Below are positions 52,530-62,648 of a stretch of 64,000 bases of DNA, in pieces. Numbering within the stretch: position 1 is the first letter of the stretch; each line of letters starts with the position of its first letter. The position numbers and the translations under genes were made by a program. Under the pieces are notes generated by a model. That model did no database searches. It had not been told where the DNA came from and was given only the letters and a program-made list of their open reading frames with translations. The stretch is from Methylosarcina fibrata AML-C10 (GTDB lineage Bacteria > Pseudomonadota > Gammaproteobacteria > Methylococcales > Methylomonadaceae): positions 393,902 to 457,901 of the forward strand of contig NZ_KB889965.1 in the NCBI RefSeq assembly GCF_000372865.1, written 5' to 3'.

Positions 52530-53939
52530 TTAAAAATTTACGATTACGTCCGACGATATTATGTATTGACTGCTCTTTGCTCCATTATCGAAAGCTTGCC
52601 AGCCGTCGCTATGGTCATAGCGAATACTAGGCCTAAGATTCAACCAGGGCCAGGGTTTCCAGTTTGCGCCGAGAGAAACGGCATAATAATTAGCGGCCTG
52701 ACTCGGCACTGTCGGATGTCGGGCCGGAGTCCCGACCCGTATGCCATCGTCATCACGAAACCATTCCAGGCGAAGACCTAGAATGGTTTCTTTGGAAAGA
52801 TCGTAAGTTAAATAAGTCAAAAAACCATACCATTCTGCGCCGGGATTTTCATGGCTTTTGCCATGCCAGCCGTAGTCATGTTGCACAGTAAGCTGCCAGC
52901 GATCGTCTATCTTCTGTTTTACAACAGTGCTGAATAAATTGACGTCCTGGGAAGGTGTATCGCTCAAATAACCATGGGAACCGCTAAAATCCACTGACGT
53001 GCCGGTCTCGAGAAATGCCCAATTGATGCTGCCTATGAGCCCCCAATTTTCTAATTTATGTACAAAAGTGCCGTCCCATCCGGCATAGGGGCTACCTGTG
53101 ACGGCTCCGACTTTTAAGCCGAGAGAGTCGTTTATCGCATAGCTGGCCAATATCCCGGTATGAGAAAATGGCTCTCCAAATTGCATGGCATAAGAGTGTG
53201 AATAAAAAAAATTTTCCGGCGCCATTACCGACTCATAACCAATCAAGGTATAAAATTCGCCTACCTTGACTCGCAGTCCTCGGCCAACCGGAGCAAAAAT
53301 TTCCAGATAGGCCTGCGGGAAAGCGATACCGTAAATGCCTTGGTTCACTAAATGAGCGTCCCAATGCTTGCCCGGATCGCCCATTGAACGAGTGTAATAG
53401 GCATCGCTGCCGAATATAAAGTCCAACCTTCCGCCTATACTCCACCGCTCGGGCTCTCCCGAAGCGTGGCGTTCCAAAAAATGATAAAACTGATTTAGTT
53501 GCAGTTCGTCGGATCTATCCGAAAATCCTAGCGTACCGTTGAAACGGTCATTCGGCTGGTTAGTGTTATAAGTGACGCCGGCGTTCAACCAGCCTCCCCA
53601 ATTCAACTCCATTTGTTCGAACAAGGACCATTGGTTAGGATTGTGTTCGGGGAATAGTTCAAACAACCCGGATGCGTTAGCCAGCGACGACGCTTCGGCG
53701 GCCACAAAAAGCTGTTGAATCAAAATAACTTTTAGCGATATCTTAAGAAACTGGCCTGATTTTAAAGGCTTTATTAAGTATGAAACAACCCAACTGGAGT
53801 AAGAACAAATGAAGGTCCATGGCTTCTTCGGGATATTATCCGAAAATTCTGAAAAAGATCGGGTTCGCACCGCGAGAGAGCCCCTGTGGCCTCTTTCCGC
53901 AGAAAATTGATGGCTATTTCCATACGGCGTCTTGTTCAT
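52530..53939 (-). CDS. Outer-membrane porin-like beta-barrel, paralogue 2
   Basis: A 469-residue barrel homologous to the 50018-51205 product, sharing NWGGWLNAGVTYN, GRLDFIFGSDAYYT, GEFYTLIGYESV and LRPSIRYD near the end, and the final DVIVNF. The frame begins with about 65 residues that are not signal-like; the signal (SLKVILIQQLFVAAEA) starts internally and has no clear start codon there. The start therefore is uncertain. Substrate unknown. Confidence 0.8.
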   Translation of the reverse strand: MNKTPYGNSHQFSAERGHRGSLAVRTRSFSEFSDNIPKKPWTFICSYSSWVVSYLIKPLKSGQFLKISLKVILIQQLFVAAEASSLANASGLFELFPEHNPNQWSLFEQMELNWGGWLNAGVTYNTNQPNDRFNGTLGFSDRSDELQLNQFYHFLERHASGEPERWSIGGRLDFIFGSDAYYTRSMGDPGKHWDAHLVNQGIYGIAFPQAYLEIFAPVGRGLRVKVGEFYTLIGYESVMAPENFFYSHSYAMQFGEPFSHTGILASYAINDSLGLKVGAVTGSPYAGWDGTFVHKLENWGLIGSINWAFLETGTSVDFSGSHGYLSDTPSQDVNLFSTVVKQKIDDRWQLTVQHDYGWHGKSHENPGAEWYGFLTYLTYDLSKETILGLRLEWFRDDDGIRVGTPARHPTVPSQAANYYAVSLGANWKPWPWLNLRPSIRYDHSDGWQAFDNGAKSSQYIISSDVIVNF

Positions 53940-54231
53940 TGATTGGCTCTTTGAAGTGATTCACGAAGTCCACAAGCAAGCTGTAGCGTAAAAAGATAAA
54001 GATTCTTAAAAGTATCGAATCGCTATTATAAAAATATTGTCGGTATTTTCCAAGCAGACCGTGGCAGTCCGTAGAAATTAGTCATGGTGATTCTTAATAT
54101 GTACCGGTTTTTCTTGGCCGGTGTTTTCTCGGCTGCTCCTAGCCTGTATCATGTAAGCATTTTAAAAACGTGTACCCAGGTATGTGCCCAATGCTCGAAC
54201 ATGAAAGACGCCTGCATACTAACGACAAGAT

Positions 54232-57200
54232 ATGAAGATACTCAGCATTCATTTCAAAAACATCAATTCACTGGAAGGCGAGAATCGCGTCAATTTCGAA
54301 CAGTCTCCGTTTACCGATACCGGCGTGTTCGCGATTACCGGTCCCAACGGATCGGGCAAGACCAGCATTCTGGATGCGATCACCCTCGGCTTGTACGGCG
54401 AGACTTTCCGTTTCGACCGGCCGGCAAAGCATGTCATGACCCAGCATACGGCCGAGTCTTTTTCCGTGATCGAATTTGCCCTGGGGGAGAACAAATACCG
54501 TTCGAGCTGGCGGGTGCAGAGGGAAGCGGAGGATCCGGCGGGCGAGTTGCTGCCGCCGGAAATGAGGCTGGCCTATCTGAACGGCGCCGAAGAAATATTG
54601 GCCGAATCGCCGCCGGAGGTCTGCGCCAGGATAACCGAGCTCACCGGCATGAATTTCCGCAACTTCACCCGTTCGGTGCTGTTGGCGCAGGGCGACTTTG
54701 CCGCGTTTCTGAATGCTCTCGACAGCGAACGGATGGATATTCTGGAAAAAATCGTCAGTTCCGACATTTATGAAGATTATAAAAGGGAACTCGTCGACAA
54801 AGTGGCCCAGGAGAAGCGCCGGCTGGAACTGCTGGAGCAGGACTTATCCCTTATCCCCCTCATGGACGCCGAAGCACTGGAAGCGTCCGGGCACGATCTG
54901 GACGATTTCACCGAACAATACGATAACTTACAGTCCGAATTCAACAAGCTGAAGCAGCAACAAGCATTGCTGCACAACATAAGCGCCTTACAAGACCGGA
55001 AGCGCGCCCAGGAAAACGATCTTCGGACCATGGAAGGCCGCATGGCGGCCATTCAGGAAAAACTGACAAGGATCGCTTCCTCCGGGGAGGCGTTGAATTA
55101 CCGGGAGGACATCGCCGCAATCGATCAGCAAAGCGGGCTGATAGAACAGAGTCAGGCGGAACTGGGCGCCTTCCGGGACGAGCTTCGGCAACTGGAACAG
55201 TTGTTTACCAGTGCCGGCATCGATAGAACCGCACCGGCAGGACTTCAAAACAAATCGGTCGCAGGGCAGCAGCAAGCGATCGGCGACGCCAGGTCCGAGC
55301 TCGGCCAACTCGATTCCGCCCGGTATTCGGCAACGATGCTGCTGGAATCGCTGGCCAATCAGATCAACGGCAAGCAATCGGCGCTGTCGGAAGTGGCGGC
55401 CTGGCTGGAAGCTCATGCGGCGGATGAGCCGCTGCTGGCCAATTTCCCCGAAACCGCCCAATTGAAACGGCTCAGGGCGGAACTGGCCGACTTGACGGCA
55501 AGGCATACAGCGCTCGCGCAACGGTCAAAACATACGATTTCTTCATTGAAAAACCAGAAATCGTCGATCGAAAAAGAAAACGAAAAGCTCGCTCGTTTAA
55601 AGCTCCAGTTGGATTCGGAGATCGAATCGTTAAAGGAGTTTTCGCAGGAAAAGCCGATCGAGGAAATCGAGGAACTGCGCGTCGAGCAGCAGGAACGGGT
55701 TCAGTCCTTCAAGGAGTTGACGCAACTGGCGCTGGCTTATCGAAAACTGGTGGGCCAGGGTTCGAGTTTTTTCGGTCTGTTCAAGGGCAGGAACGCCGGC
55801 CGCCACGAGTCGGGCGAACTTGCCGTCGAACTGGAACAACTGTGGGAGACCATTAAACGCGAGGAAAACATCCGGCAGGTTCTGGATGCCGCGGTGGCTC
55901 GAGAAGCGTTGATGCGGCGAATGAGCGCCGAACGGCATATTCTGGTCGACGGCAAACCGTGTCCTTTATGCGGCTCTCTGCAACATCCTTATGCTTCGAA
56001 GCCACCCGCCGTAGGCGACTCGCAACAGGCTTTGGCGGATCAGCAGGCAAAACTCAGAGCGCTTCGCATTCATGCCGACAAGCTCGAGCAGCAGTTGAAA
56101 ATCACTCAAAAACACGAGGAGCTGGATCAGGCGAGCCGTTTGGAAGCGCAGCAGATCAATGCGCGATGGATCACCTTGTCCAACCGCCTCAATATCCTGA
56201 CGCCGGATCTTAATATCGATAACGTCAAACTGATGCAGCAATTGCTCGCGGCCGAAGAAAAAGACTTGAAGGACATCACCTTTCTGGCGGCAAAATGCCG
56301 AAGCAAACAGGCCGGTATCGAAAAATTAAAGGCTACGATTACGCAAAGCACCGGCTTGCTCGAACAACTGCAAGGCGGTCTGCAAAGGCTCGAGTCCGAA
56401 AAGGGAGAACAGGCGTCCGCGGAGTTGGAGGCCCTGGCTGCCCAGTTGACCCAATGCCAGCAGCAGGAAAAGGAACTGGCCGTCAAAGTCGAGGAGCAGG
56501 TGAAAGCTCTGGGCGAAAAAATGCCGGGCAAAGGCAAGGAAGACATGTTCTTCGACCGCTTGAACAGCCGCCGCCAGGAATACCATGGTCATGTTCTGCG
56601 CCGCAAGGAACTGAACGATGAACTGGAGTTTCTGAAGGCCAGGGAAGCGGCGACCCGGGATGAACTGAACGCGGTCCACGCCAAGCTCGACCGCAGCCGC
56701 GATCTGCTGAAAAACGAAGAGATCATCGGCCTGCATCTGGCGCTGATCGAAAAACAGCATTTGATTGCCGAGCAACAAAAACGGATTTCCGCTCAGGAAG
56801 CCGAACTCGCCGCCCTGCAAAAAGCGTTGCTGGAAAAAACCCGGGACACTCCTTTCGCTACGGTAAACGGATTAAGGGAAACTCTGGAATTGTTTCCGTT
56901 GCAGCCTCAATTGGAGCAGGAAAAGACCCAATTGACGCTGGCGATTTCCTCGATCACTGCGGAACTTGAAAAAACCGGGATGGACTTGGCCGCCGAAAAG
57001 GTTTCGGTCATGACCGAACTCAATCTCGACGAAATCAATGCGCAACTGAAAAGCGTCTCCGAAAAGATGGAGATTTCCCGTTTCGAAATCCGGCGCCTGG
57101 AATCCGTCATCAAGGAGCAGCAACGGTATCGGGAAAAATACAACGCCATTTCAGATTTGCTGGAAGAACAACAAAAATTGACCCGCCAGTGCCAGGCCGA

Positions 57201-57690
57201 AGCCGATCAATTGACTTCGGGCAGCGGCATGGAGTTCCGGCGCCGCGTTCAAGAGCGCATGATCGAACGTTTGTTGTCGCAAACGAATGCCGTTCTGGAA
57301 AAAATCAGCGGTCGCTATTATCTTCGGAAAATGCCGAGCGAGCAGGGACTGGCTCTGGAAGTCGAGGATACGTTCCAGGGCAACGTCCGCCGTTTGCCGA
57401 AGACATTGTCCGGAGGAGAAAGCTTTATCGTGAGCCTGGCTCTGGCGCTCGGATTGTCGGAGATGGCCAGCAACGGCAAATCGGTCGATTCCCTGTTTCT
57501 GGACGAAGGGTTTGGCGCTCTCGACGCCGAAAACCTGTATACCGTCATCAGCACACTGGAAAGCCTGCGCAGCCACGGCAAAACCGTGGGAGTGATTTCT
57601 CATGTCGAAAGCGTGCAGAAACGCTTTAAAGCGCAGTTGCAGGTCGTCAAAAAGCCGAATGGGATGGGCATGCTGAAAAAGGCTTCCTGA
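54232..57690 (+). CDS. sbcC: SbcC-like exonuclease subunit
   Basis: A 1152-residue SMC-like ATPase. Walker A GPNGSGKTS lies near residues 38-46, long coiled coils surround the zinc hook CPLCGS near residue 579, and the C-terminal half carries the ABC signature LSGGESF and Walker B LFLDEGFG. With SbcD it cleaves DNA hairpins and ends. No sbcD is adjacent; upstream is the porin gene. Confidence 0.93.
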   Translation: MKILSIHFKNINSLEGENRVNFEQSPFTDTGVFAITGPNGSGKTSILDAITLGLYGETFRFDRPAKHVMTQHTAESFSVIEFALGENKYRSSWRVQREAEDPAGELLPPEMRLAYLNGAEEILAESPPEVCARITELTGMNFRNFTRSVLLAQGDFAAFLNALDSERMDILEKIVSSDIYEDYKRELVDKVAQEKRRLELLEQDLSLIPLMDAEALEASGHDLDDFTEQYDNLQSEFNKLKQQQALLHNISALQDRKRAQENDLRTMEGRMAAIQEKLTRIASSGEALNYREDIAAIDQQSGLIEQSQAELGAFRDELRQLEQLFTSAGIDRTAPAGLQNKSVAGQQQAIGDARSELGQLDSARYSATMLLESLANQINGKQSALSEVAAWLEAHAADEPLLANFPETAQLKRLRAELADLTARHTALAQRSKHTISSLKNQKSSIEKENEKLARLKLQLDSEIESLKEFSQEKPIEEIEELRVEQQERVQSFKELTQLALAYRKLVGQGSSFFGLFKGRNAGRHESGELAVELEQLWETIKREENIRQVLDAAVAREALMRRMSAERHILVDGKPCPLCGSLQHPYASKPPAVGDSQQALADQQAKLRALRIHADKLEQQLKITQKHEELDQASRLEAQQINARWITLSNRLNILTPDLNIDNVKLMQQLLAAEEKDLKDITFLAAKCRSKQAGIEKLKATITQSTGLLEQLQGGLQRLESEKGEQASAELEALAAQLTQCQQQEKELAVKVEEQVKALGEKMPGKGKEDMFFDRLNSRRQEYHGHVLRRKELNDELEFLKAREAATRDELNAVHAKLDRSRDLLKNEEIIGLHLALIEKQHLIAEQQKRISAQEAELAALQKALLEKTRDTPFATVNGLRETLELFPLQPQLEQEKTQLTLAISSITAELEKTGMDLAAEKVSVMTELNLDEINAQLKSVSEKMEISRFEIRRLESVIKEQQRYREKYNAISDLLEEQQKLTRQCQAEADQLTSGSGMEFRRRVQERMIERLLSQTNAVLEKISGRYYLRKMPSEQGLALEVEDTFQGNVRRLPKTLSGGESFIVSLALALGLSEMASNGKSVDSLFLDEGFGALDAENLYTVISTLESLRSHGKTVGVISHVESVQKRFKAQLQVVKKPNGMGMLKKAS

Positions 57691-57707
57691 TCCGTGCGGC
57701 TCTCCGC

Positions 57708-57983
57708 TCAAGGATGCACGCCGCCGTCCGTTTTTTGGGTCCAAAACATGCACCAGCCTTCCGGGCTGATTTTTCCTTCGACAAGATGGCAGGTGTCGGG
57801 CGCGACAAAATGCAGACAAAGATCACATTTCTGGTCGCCTTTGGGCTGGTTCTGGTATTGGGCTTGCGCCTTGCTGATTCCGCCTTGGGACTGAGCCTGG
57901 CCGAAACGGGGCAGGCACAGGACGCAGCCGGTGGCCAGCAATCCGCGCAGAACGGCACGGCGTGAATGATTGTGCTCTGGCAT
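57708..57983 (-). CDS. High-potential iron-sulfur protein (HiPIP)
   Basis: A 91-residue exported electron carrier. The N-terminal SRRAVLRGLLATG is a twin-arginine signal. The four cysteines of the [4Fe-4S] cluster are in CDLCLHF, then CHLV and GWCMFW. Start ATG 57983 follows GGAGGAATT. It is periplasmic, likely carrying electrons between respiratory complexes. Convergent with sbcC. Confidence 0.92.
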   Translation of the reverse strand: MPEHNHSRRAVLRGLLATGCVLCLPRFGQAQSQGGISKAQAQYQNQPKGDQKCDLCLHFVAPDTCHLVEGKISPEGWCMFWTQKTDGGVHP

Positions 57984-58298
57984 ATAAAATTCCTCCGGTC
58001 GATGGCTCAAAAAAGGAAGAGCTTCAGTGACTATGGCAAATCTTCTTTGAATAAGTTCAAGGAACCGGCTTAAGGCAATCGGATGGGTTTTTTTGTTCTC
58101 TCGAATTTTATTATTGTGACCGCTCTTCGGATTTTGGATAGCCGTCGCGGGAAGTTTTTGATGGGGAAGGTTCTAACGCTTGTAATGCCCTTCCTGAGGA
58201 ATCTTCAGAGAGGCGGCGCCGCCACGGAAACCCCAATGCGATTATTGAAGAAGTCTAAATCCGCGGCAGCCGTCATCCCGATGGTTTAAGCCTCTGCC

Positions 58299-59126
58299 TC
58301 AACAGGTTGCGGTTATGGTGCAGTCTCTCGCCGGGGAAGCGGGCATGGTGGCCGGCGTTGTCGCGGTGGCGGTGTCCGTAATGGTGACGTCGACCCGACG
58401 GTTTTGCTGGCGTCCGGATGCAGTTGAATTCGTGGCGACCGGGAAATTTTCACCCATGCCCTGAACGCTGATCCGATTGGGAGCGATGCCGTTGCTGACC
58501 AGAAATTCCATGACGGCATCGGCCCGCATCCGGGAGAGTTGCGCATTATAATCCGCAGAGCCCTGACTGTCGGTATGCCCTTCGATTTTCACCATGGTTT
58601 CCGGATGCTCTTTCAGATAGTCGACCAGTGGATAGATTTTCTGAAGACTGCCCGGTTTGAGCACGGCTCGGCCCGTGTCGAACAGGACATCGCCCAAGGT
58701 CACCAGAATGCCTTCCGGGACTTTTTTGGCTTTCAGTTTCTCGATTTCCGCTTCTCTGGCTTGAAGGCGAATCTGGTCTTGCTGATTTCTTAATTCTTCA
58801 TAGGCTCGTTTCGATGCCGTCTGATCGGCCTCAGCGCGCGCTAAATCCAGTTTGAGCATGGTCAGATAGGAAAGATGCGACGTCTCGTGGAAATCTTCGT
58901 CTTCTTTCCAATTCTCTTCGGCTTGCCGCAGCAGTTGTTGTGCGGCAAGCAAATCCGCCGGTGCATCCGCTTTGATCTCGGGATCGTTTGCCGCCTGTCG
59001 ATAATCCGCTTGCGCTTCCTCAAGCCCTCTGTGGTGAGGGGTGGCGCAAGCCGTCAGTAATACCGTACCCAGGATCAGCAAGATCCTGACCGATACGAAA
59101 GGTCGAAATATAATTTGTGGTTCCAT
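58299..59126 (-). CDS. OmpA-family lipoprotein
   Basis: A 275-residue lipoprotein (lipobox LTAC near residue 27) with a helical DUF4398-like middle and a C-terminal OmpA peptidoglycan-binding domain (TMVKIEGHTDSQGSADYN, ARADAVMEFLVSNGI pattern). It tethers outer membrane to cell wall. It forms a unit with the DUF4398 gene upstream. Confidence 0.9.
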   Translation of the reverse strand: MEPQIIFRPFVSVRILLILGTVLLTACATPHHRGLEEAQADYRQAANDPEIKADAPADLLAAQQLLRQAEENWKEDEDFHETSHLSYLTMLKLDLARAEADQTASKRAYEELRNQQDQIRLQAREAEIEKLKAKKVPEGILVTLGDVLFDTGRAVLKPGSLQKIYPLVDYLKEHPETMVKIEGHTDSQGSADYNAQLSRMRADAVMEFLVSNGIAPNRISVQGMGENFPVATNSTASGRQQNRRVDVTITDTATATTPATMPASPARDCTITATC

Positions 59127-59148
59127 GATAAACCTCCGGATGAGTCGA

Positions 59149-59541
59149 TTATTGGCTTGAGTTTTCTCTCGAAGCTTCCTGTTTCAACGCTTCGATCGTC
59201 TTTCTCATATCCTCCAGTTGCTTGGCCTGTTTTGCCGCTTCGGTTTTGGCGTTGGCCAGCATGGCTTCGGCCAGGGCTTCTTCAGCCAGGCGGCCGGCTT
59301 CCTTATTCTCGTCTTCATCGACCTGTTTATGCGCCTGATTCAGTTTGGCACGAGCGCTGCTCAGGAGTTCGGGCTCATAGGCTGCGGCTCCGGCCCGGTC
59401 TGCGTTCGAAATGGAAATTTCGGCCTTCGAGATCGTTTCTTTCGGCGGCGGCGTCGAGGCGCATCCGGTTATAAACGACAGTAAGCTCGCCAATGCTGTT
59501 GATGCCATTCCGATTCTCAAAAACGTGTTATCTGTAAACAT
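59149..59541 (-). CDS. DUF4398 lipoprotein
   Basis: A 130-residue lipoprotein with signal and lipobox ITGC near residue 24, then an alpha-helical DUF4398 domain with coiled coil (SNADRAGAAAYEPELLSSAR, KAKTEAAKQAKQLEDMRK-like). It precedes the OmpA lipoprotein gene by 22 bp, a common pairing in stress-responsive envelope operons. ATG 59541 begins the signal; the frame to 59592 does not. Confidence 0.85.
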   Translation of the reverse strand: MFTDNTFLRIGMASTALASLLSFITGCASTPPPKETISKAEISISNADRAGAAAYEPELLSSARAKLNQAHKQVDEDENKEAGRLAEEALAEAMLANAKTEAAKQAKQLEDMRKTIEALKQEASRENSSQ

Positions 59542-59660
59542 AATGCGCACCTTTTGTTGATCCTGGGATTCACGTGAATCCGTTTTGTGCAATGGGTTGA
59601 ATGATCTTTAATTGTTTGTAATGGAGACCTGTATTTTTTGAATTTGACCTTCCGGTAAAA

Positions 59661-59789
59661 TTACCTGATCATGCCTAAAACCCCGATAATGATGAGATAA
59701 ATGGCAATGATGTAATTGAGCAAAGCAGGGCGAATCAGAATCAGAATCCCGGCTAACAGCGAAAGAAGAGCATTGGCATTGACATACAT
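59661..59789 (-). CDS. Small DUF3096-like membrane protein
   Basis: A 42-residue protein with two hydrophobic segments (LLSLLAGILILIRPALL, IAIYLIIIGVLGM), the pattern of the DUF3096 family. GAGAGGGAACC precedes the ATG. It lies upstream of the DUF4398-OmpA genes on the same strand. Confidence 0.75.
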   Translation of the reverse strand: MYVNANALLSLLAGILILIRPALLNYIIAIYLIIIGVLGMIR

Positions 59790-60096
59790 ACGGTTCCCTC
59801 TCGGTTCGGAAGATGGGCCGGACGGACTGCCTGAACAGGTCCCGGTTTAAAACAGGGCAAATTCGAACTTCTGTTCAGACCATGACGTTGAGTATCGAAT
59901 TTACGCCCGTCGTCTGGCGAAAACTATCGATCGCCTTAAAATTTATACTTATTGTTGAATTACCAACGGCTAATGTCGGTACGGTAGCCAACATAAAAAG
60001 GATCGTGACCGGAAGGCGTACCCAGACTATGGAAAGCCACGGGTGAAACGAGCAATGAGACGAACAGGCGGCATATTAGGAAGCCATCCTAAATCG

Positions 60097-60463
60097 ATGC
60101 GAGTGATCGGGAAGGGCAACAAAGAGCGGCAGGTGCCGTTGCCGGAAGCCTTCGGGCAGGTGCTGGCATTGTCGACCGTCGGCAAGACGCCCGACGAATA
60201 CCTGTTCGCCAAGCAATCTGGCGGCAAGCCGTCCGCGGGGTGTATGCGACGCGGGCTTATCTGTAGAAACTGATCAACAAGACCGGCGCTCAGAAGAAGG
60301 TTACGCCGCATAAACTCAGGCCCACCTATGCGACTCGCTTGCTTGAAAAGGACGCGCAGTTGGTCGGCATCAGGCGTTGCTTGGGCACGAAAGCATCGCG
60401 ACGACGCGGATTTACACCCATGCGGAGCAGGAGCGGCTTAGTAAATTAGTGGCAGATATTTAA
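60097..60463 (+). pseudogene. Degraded XerC-type tyrosine recombinase
   Basis: Pieces of the catalytic domain are spread over frames. RVIGKGNKERQVPLPEAFGQ is read from 60097. After a frameshift near 60245 the sequence continues ATRAYL, then an in-frame TAG at 60264-60266 and TPHKLRPTYATRLLE, where Pro replaces the His of HxxR. After a second shift QALLGHESIATTRIYTHAEQ with its catalytic Tyr is read to TAA 60461-60463. It is not functional. Confidence 0.85.
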
Positions 60464-60495
60464 ATTTTAAACTTTAAATTCCAAGGACATTCGAT

Positions 60496-60966
60496 ATGGG
60501 CAAAGCCAGTCGCAATAAACGCGTAAAAAGACAACAGGTCGCTCAGCTTGAGAAATACGGCGGCGTTAAACTATCTGCAGCCCTGATTGATATCTGCGAA
60601 CCTTACGATTTCGACGATTTATCACTGGATGACTATAAAAAACTGATAATGATGGGTATCGCCGCCTGGAATATAGCCAATCAGCCGAAAGAAAAACGTG
60701 CCGAACGGATGCTTGGGTTTCTCGAAAAAATGCCGGGGTTAAAGGACGAGTTAGAAATGGATTTAGAAGCGATTATCAACGAACAAAAGGAACTACCCGC
60801 ATCCATGGCGATATTGCAAATGCTGACGACCTTGATGCGGCGAAAAGAGGAGCTCTATCCAAACGATGATCGAATTGTGACGGATTACAAGCTAACGGAA
60901 ACGGCAACAAAGCGGCATCTATCCGTGTCATCGATAATCCCTGACACAACTCGGCAGTTGCATTAA
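60496..60966 (+). CDS. Uncharacterised protein
   Basis: A 156-residue basic-to-acidic helical protein beginning MGKASRNKRVKRQQ, a lysine- and arginine-rich start seen in nucleic-acid-binding or SEC-C-neighbour proteins. The end (YKLTETATKRHLSVSS) is strand-like. No family recognised. It lies between the integrase pseudogene and a broken WGR gene. Confidence 0.6.
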   Translation: MGKASRNKRVKRQQVAQLEKYGGVKLSAALIDICEPYDFDDLSLDDYKKLIMMGIAAWNIANQPKEKRAERMLGFLEKMPGLKDELEMDLEAIINEQKELPASMAILQMLTTLMRRKEELYPNDDRIVTDYKLTETATKRHLSVSSIIPDTTRQLH

Positions 60967-60988
60967 CAAATCGGCGAGGGGGCGAGTC

Positions 60989-61224
60989 ATGGACCCTATT
61001 TACCTGGAACGCCACGATCCTAAGCAAAACTTGCACCGGTTTTGCCAGATTCACGTTGTACCAGGGATATTCGGAGATTGGGCTCTGATCCGGGAGTGGG
61101 GAGGGTAGGTTCGCCTGGGACTTTGCGGAAGGATTGGTTTGAGAGCGAGGAAGAGGCAGTGGCTGCCGGCGAGAAGCTGACCGATTCTAAAAGGAAAAAA
61201 GGATATCGGTTCAGAATTGGATGA
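60989..61224 (+). pseudogene. WGR-domain protein, frameshifted
   Basis: Two frames together make one WGR domain. ATG 60989 reads MDPIYLERHDPKQNLHRF.. to EWGG and then TAG 61106-61108. One base later the frame VGSPGTLRKDWFESEEEAV.. continues to TGA at 61224. The expected WGRVG core is split by an apparent single-base loss. WGR domains bind nucleic acid. It may be a recent mutation or a sequencing error. Confidence 0.8.
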
Positions 61225-61371
61225 TTGTCCGGAAAATTAGGAATTTTCGGACAATCATTCATCTCTCGCTTAGAACCGGAAAAACGGCCATTCGGGATCG
61301 CTCATTCTGCCCTCTCTTATTGAGCTTCTTTTTTGTAGAGGAATTTCCGGACGTTATTTTTGGGCGGCTTC

Positions 61372-62544
61372 TTAATGCGCATCATCCGTATGCCATGGTG
61401 GCAGCATGTAAATGTCATGAGGCTTTAAACCCATCTTTTTCAGCGTATCGATACTGGTTTTCTTCGCCATTTTCTGAAGATCGATCACGGTAATCGAGCT
61501 ATCGTCCATTTCGGGTAAATTTAAAAAATTGTTTTGTACGAATGCATATTGCTCATCGGGTGAAAAGACGACATGATGCGAGCCAGCGGCGGTTGGGATT
61601 GATTTCAACAGCACAGGTTTTGCTATGGATTGGCCGCTAATGTCGAAAATATTCAAAGCGCCTGGCTTTGCGGTGGTGACGTATAACCGATCGTGCGCTC
61701 GGTTAAAATAAATTTCTAAAGGAACGCCTTGCTTGATTTCCGAAAAATCATAAATGGGCTGAAAATCAAACGTATCAGTATTGGCTTGCCATGTCGCTTT
61801 CCATAATTTGCCTCCGAACAGGGTAATGATATAAGCCAGCGGTGGATTCGCATGCGGCACGAATACCGCTTCTACCGGCGCAGAACCTGAAGGGCTGGGT
61901 TGGTCGGACAATTTATGCGTGGACAGCACTTTACCGCTCGCCGCTTCGATGACGGTGACGGTTTCACCGGGATCCTTTAGGTCCGACGGACGCACGGTGC
62001 TAGTAACGATTAGCCGATTGATATCTTCTTGCAGCCCAATGCCGTGGGGGTACCGAATAAAGGTCTCCGGCCCATTGGCAGCAATGACCTGTTTGACTTT
62101 ATCCGTCTGCGCATCGCCGACGATCACATTGTTCGATCCCATACAGGTGAGATACCAGGTTTTTTGGTCTGCGGTGAACGCCATGTCTTCTCCGACCTCA
62201 CACTCAGGCACATCCAGTAATTTAATGGTGTACGGCGTACGCTTCATGTCGATCACGCGCAAGGCACCATTGCCCAGGGCGGTGATATAGGCCTTGCTTA
62301 AATCCTTGTTGTAAAAGAAATGATGGGAAACCGTATCCGGCGGTAAAGGCAGATCGGTTAAGATTTTTCCGAATTGCGGCGAATCAGGATCTACATCAAG
62401 GATCGCAATGCCTTCCCGGCGCGGAGTGCTGCCGGGCTTGCTGTCGTAGTTCACCATGGCCAATATTTCGGCATGGGCCATCGTTGAAGTAAGCAGCAAC
62501 AGACTGCACAGGGTCTTTACGATTGTTTTCTGGATTATTGTCAT
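61372..62544 (-). CDS. Exported beta-propeller (YncE/SBP56-like) protein
   Basis: A 390-residue protein with a signal sequence (VKTLCSLLLLTSTMAHA) and repeated propeller blades including RVIDMKRTPYTIKLLDVPEC, TVIEAASGKVLSTHKLSD, NIFDISGQSIAKPVLL and a closing TVIDLQKM. It resembles YncE-type and selenium-binding-protein-like propellers but a catalytic role is not shown. It is periplasmic. Confidence 0.82.
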   Translation of the reverse strand: MTIIQKTIVKTLCSLLLLTSTMAHAEILAMVNYDSKPGSTPRREGIAILDVDPDSPQFGKILTDLPLPPDTVSHHFFYNKDLSKAYITALGNGALRVIDMKRTPYTIKLLDVPECEVGEDMAFTADQKTWYLTCMGSNNVIVGDAQTDKVKQVIAANGPETFIRYPHGIGLQEDINRLIVTSTVRPSDLKDPGETVTVIEAASGKVLSTHKLSDQPSPSGSAPVEAVFVPHANPPLAYIITLFGGKLWKATWQANTDTFDFQPIYDFSEIKQGVPLEIYFNRAHDRLYVTTAKPGALNIFDISGQSIAKPVLLKSIPTAAGSHHVVFSPDEQYAFVQNNFLNLPEMDDSSITVIDLQKMAKKTSIDTLKKMGLKPHDIYMLPPWHTDDAH

Positions 62545-62648
62545 GGCTCATTTGAATGTCGAAATTTAAAAAATGCTCATTTGCAAGCGGTTACAAACTC
62601 GCTATTTAACTCGCTTAAACTTCCGCTGTTGCCGGTCGATGCCGAGTT

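Noticed and set aside
54084-54773. 229-codon frame overlapping the start of sbcC
   Set aside because: Out-of-frame reading of sbcC; its Arg/Gly-rich product is typical of a shadow frame.
58083-58289. 68-codon frame between the HiPIP and OmpA genes
   Set aside because: No ribosome site or family pattern; composition is that of intergenic DNA.
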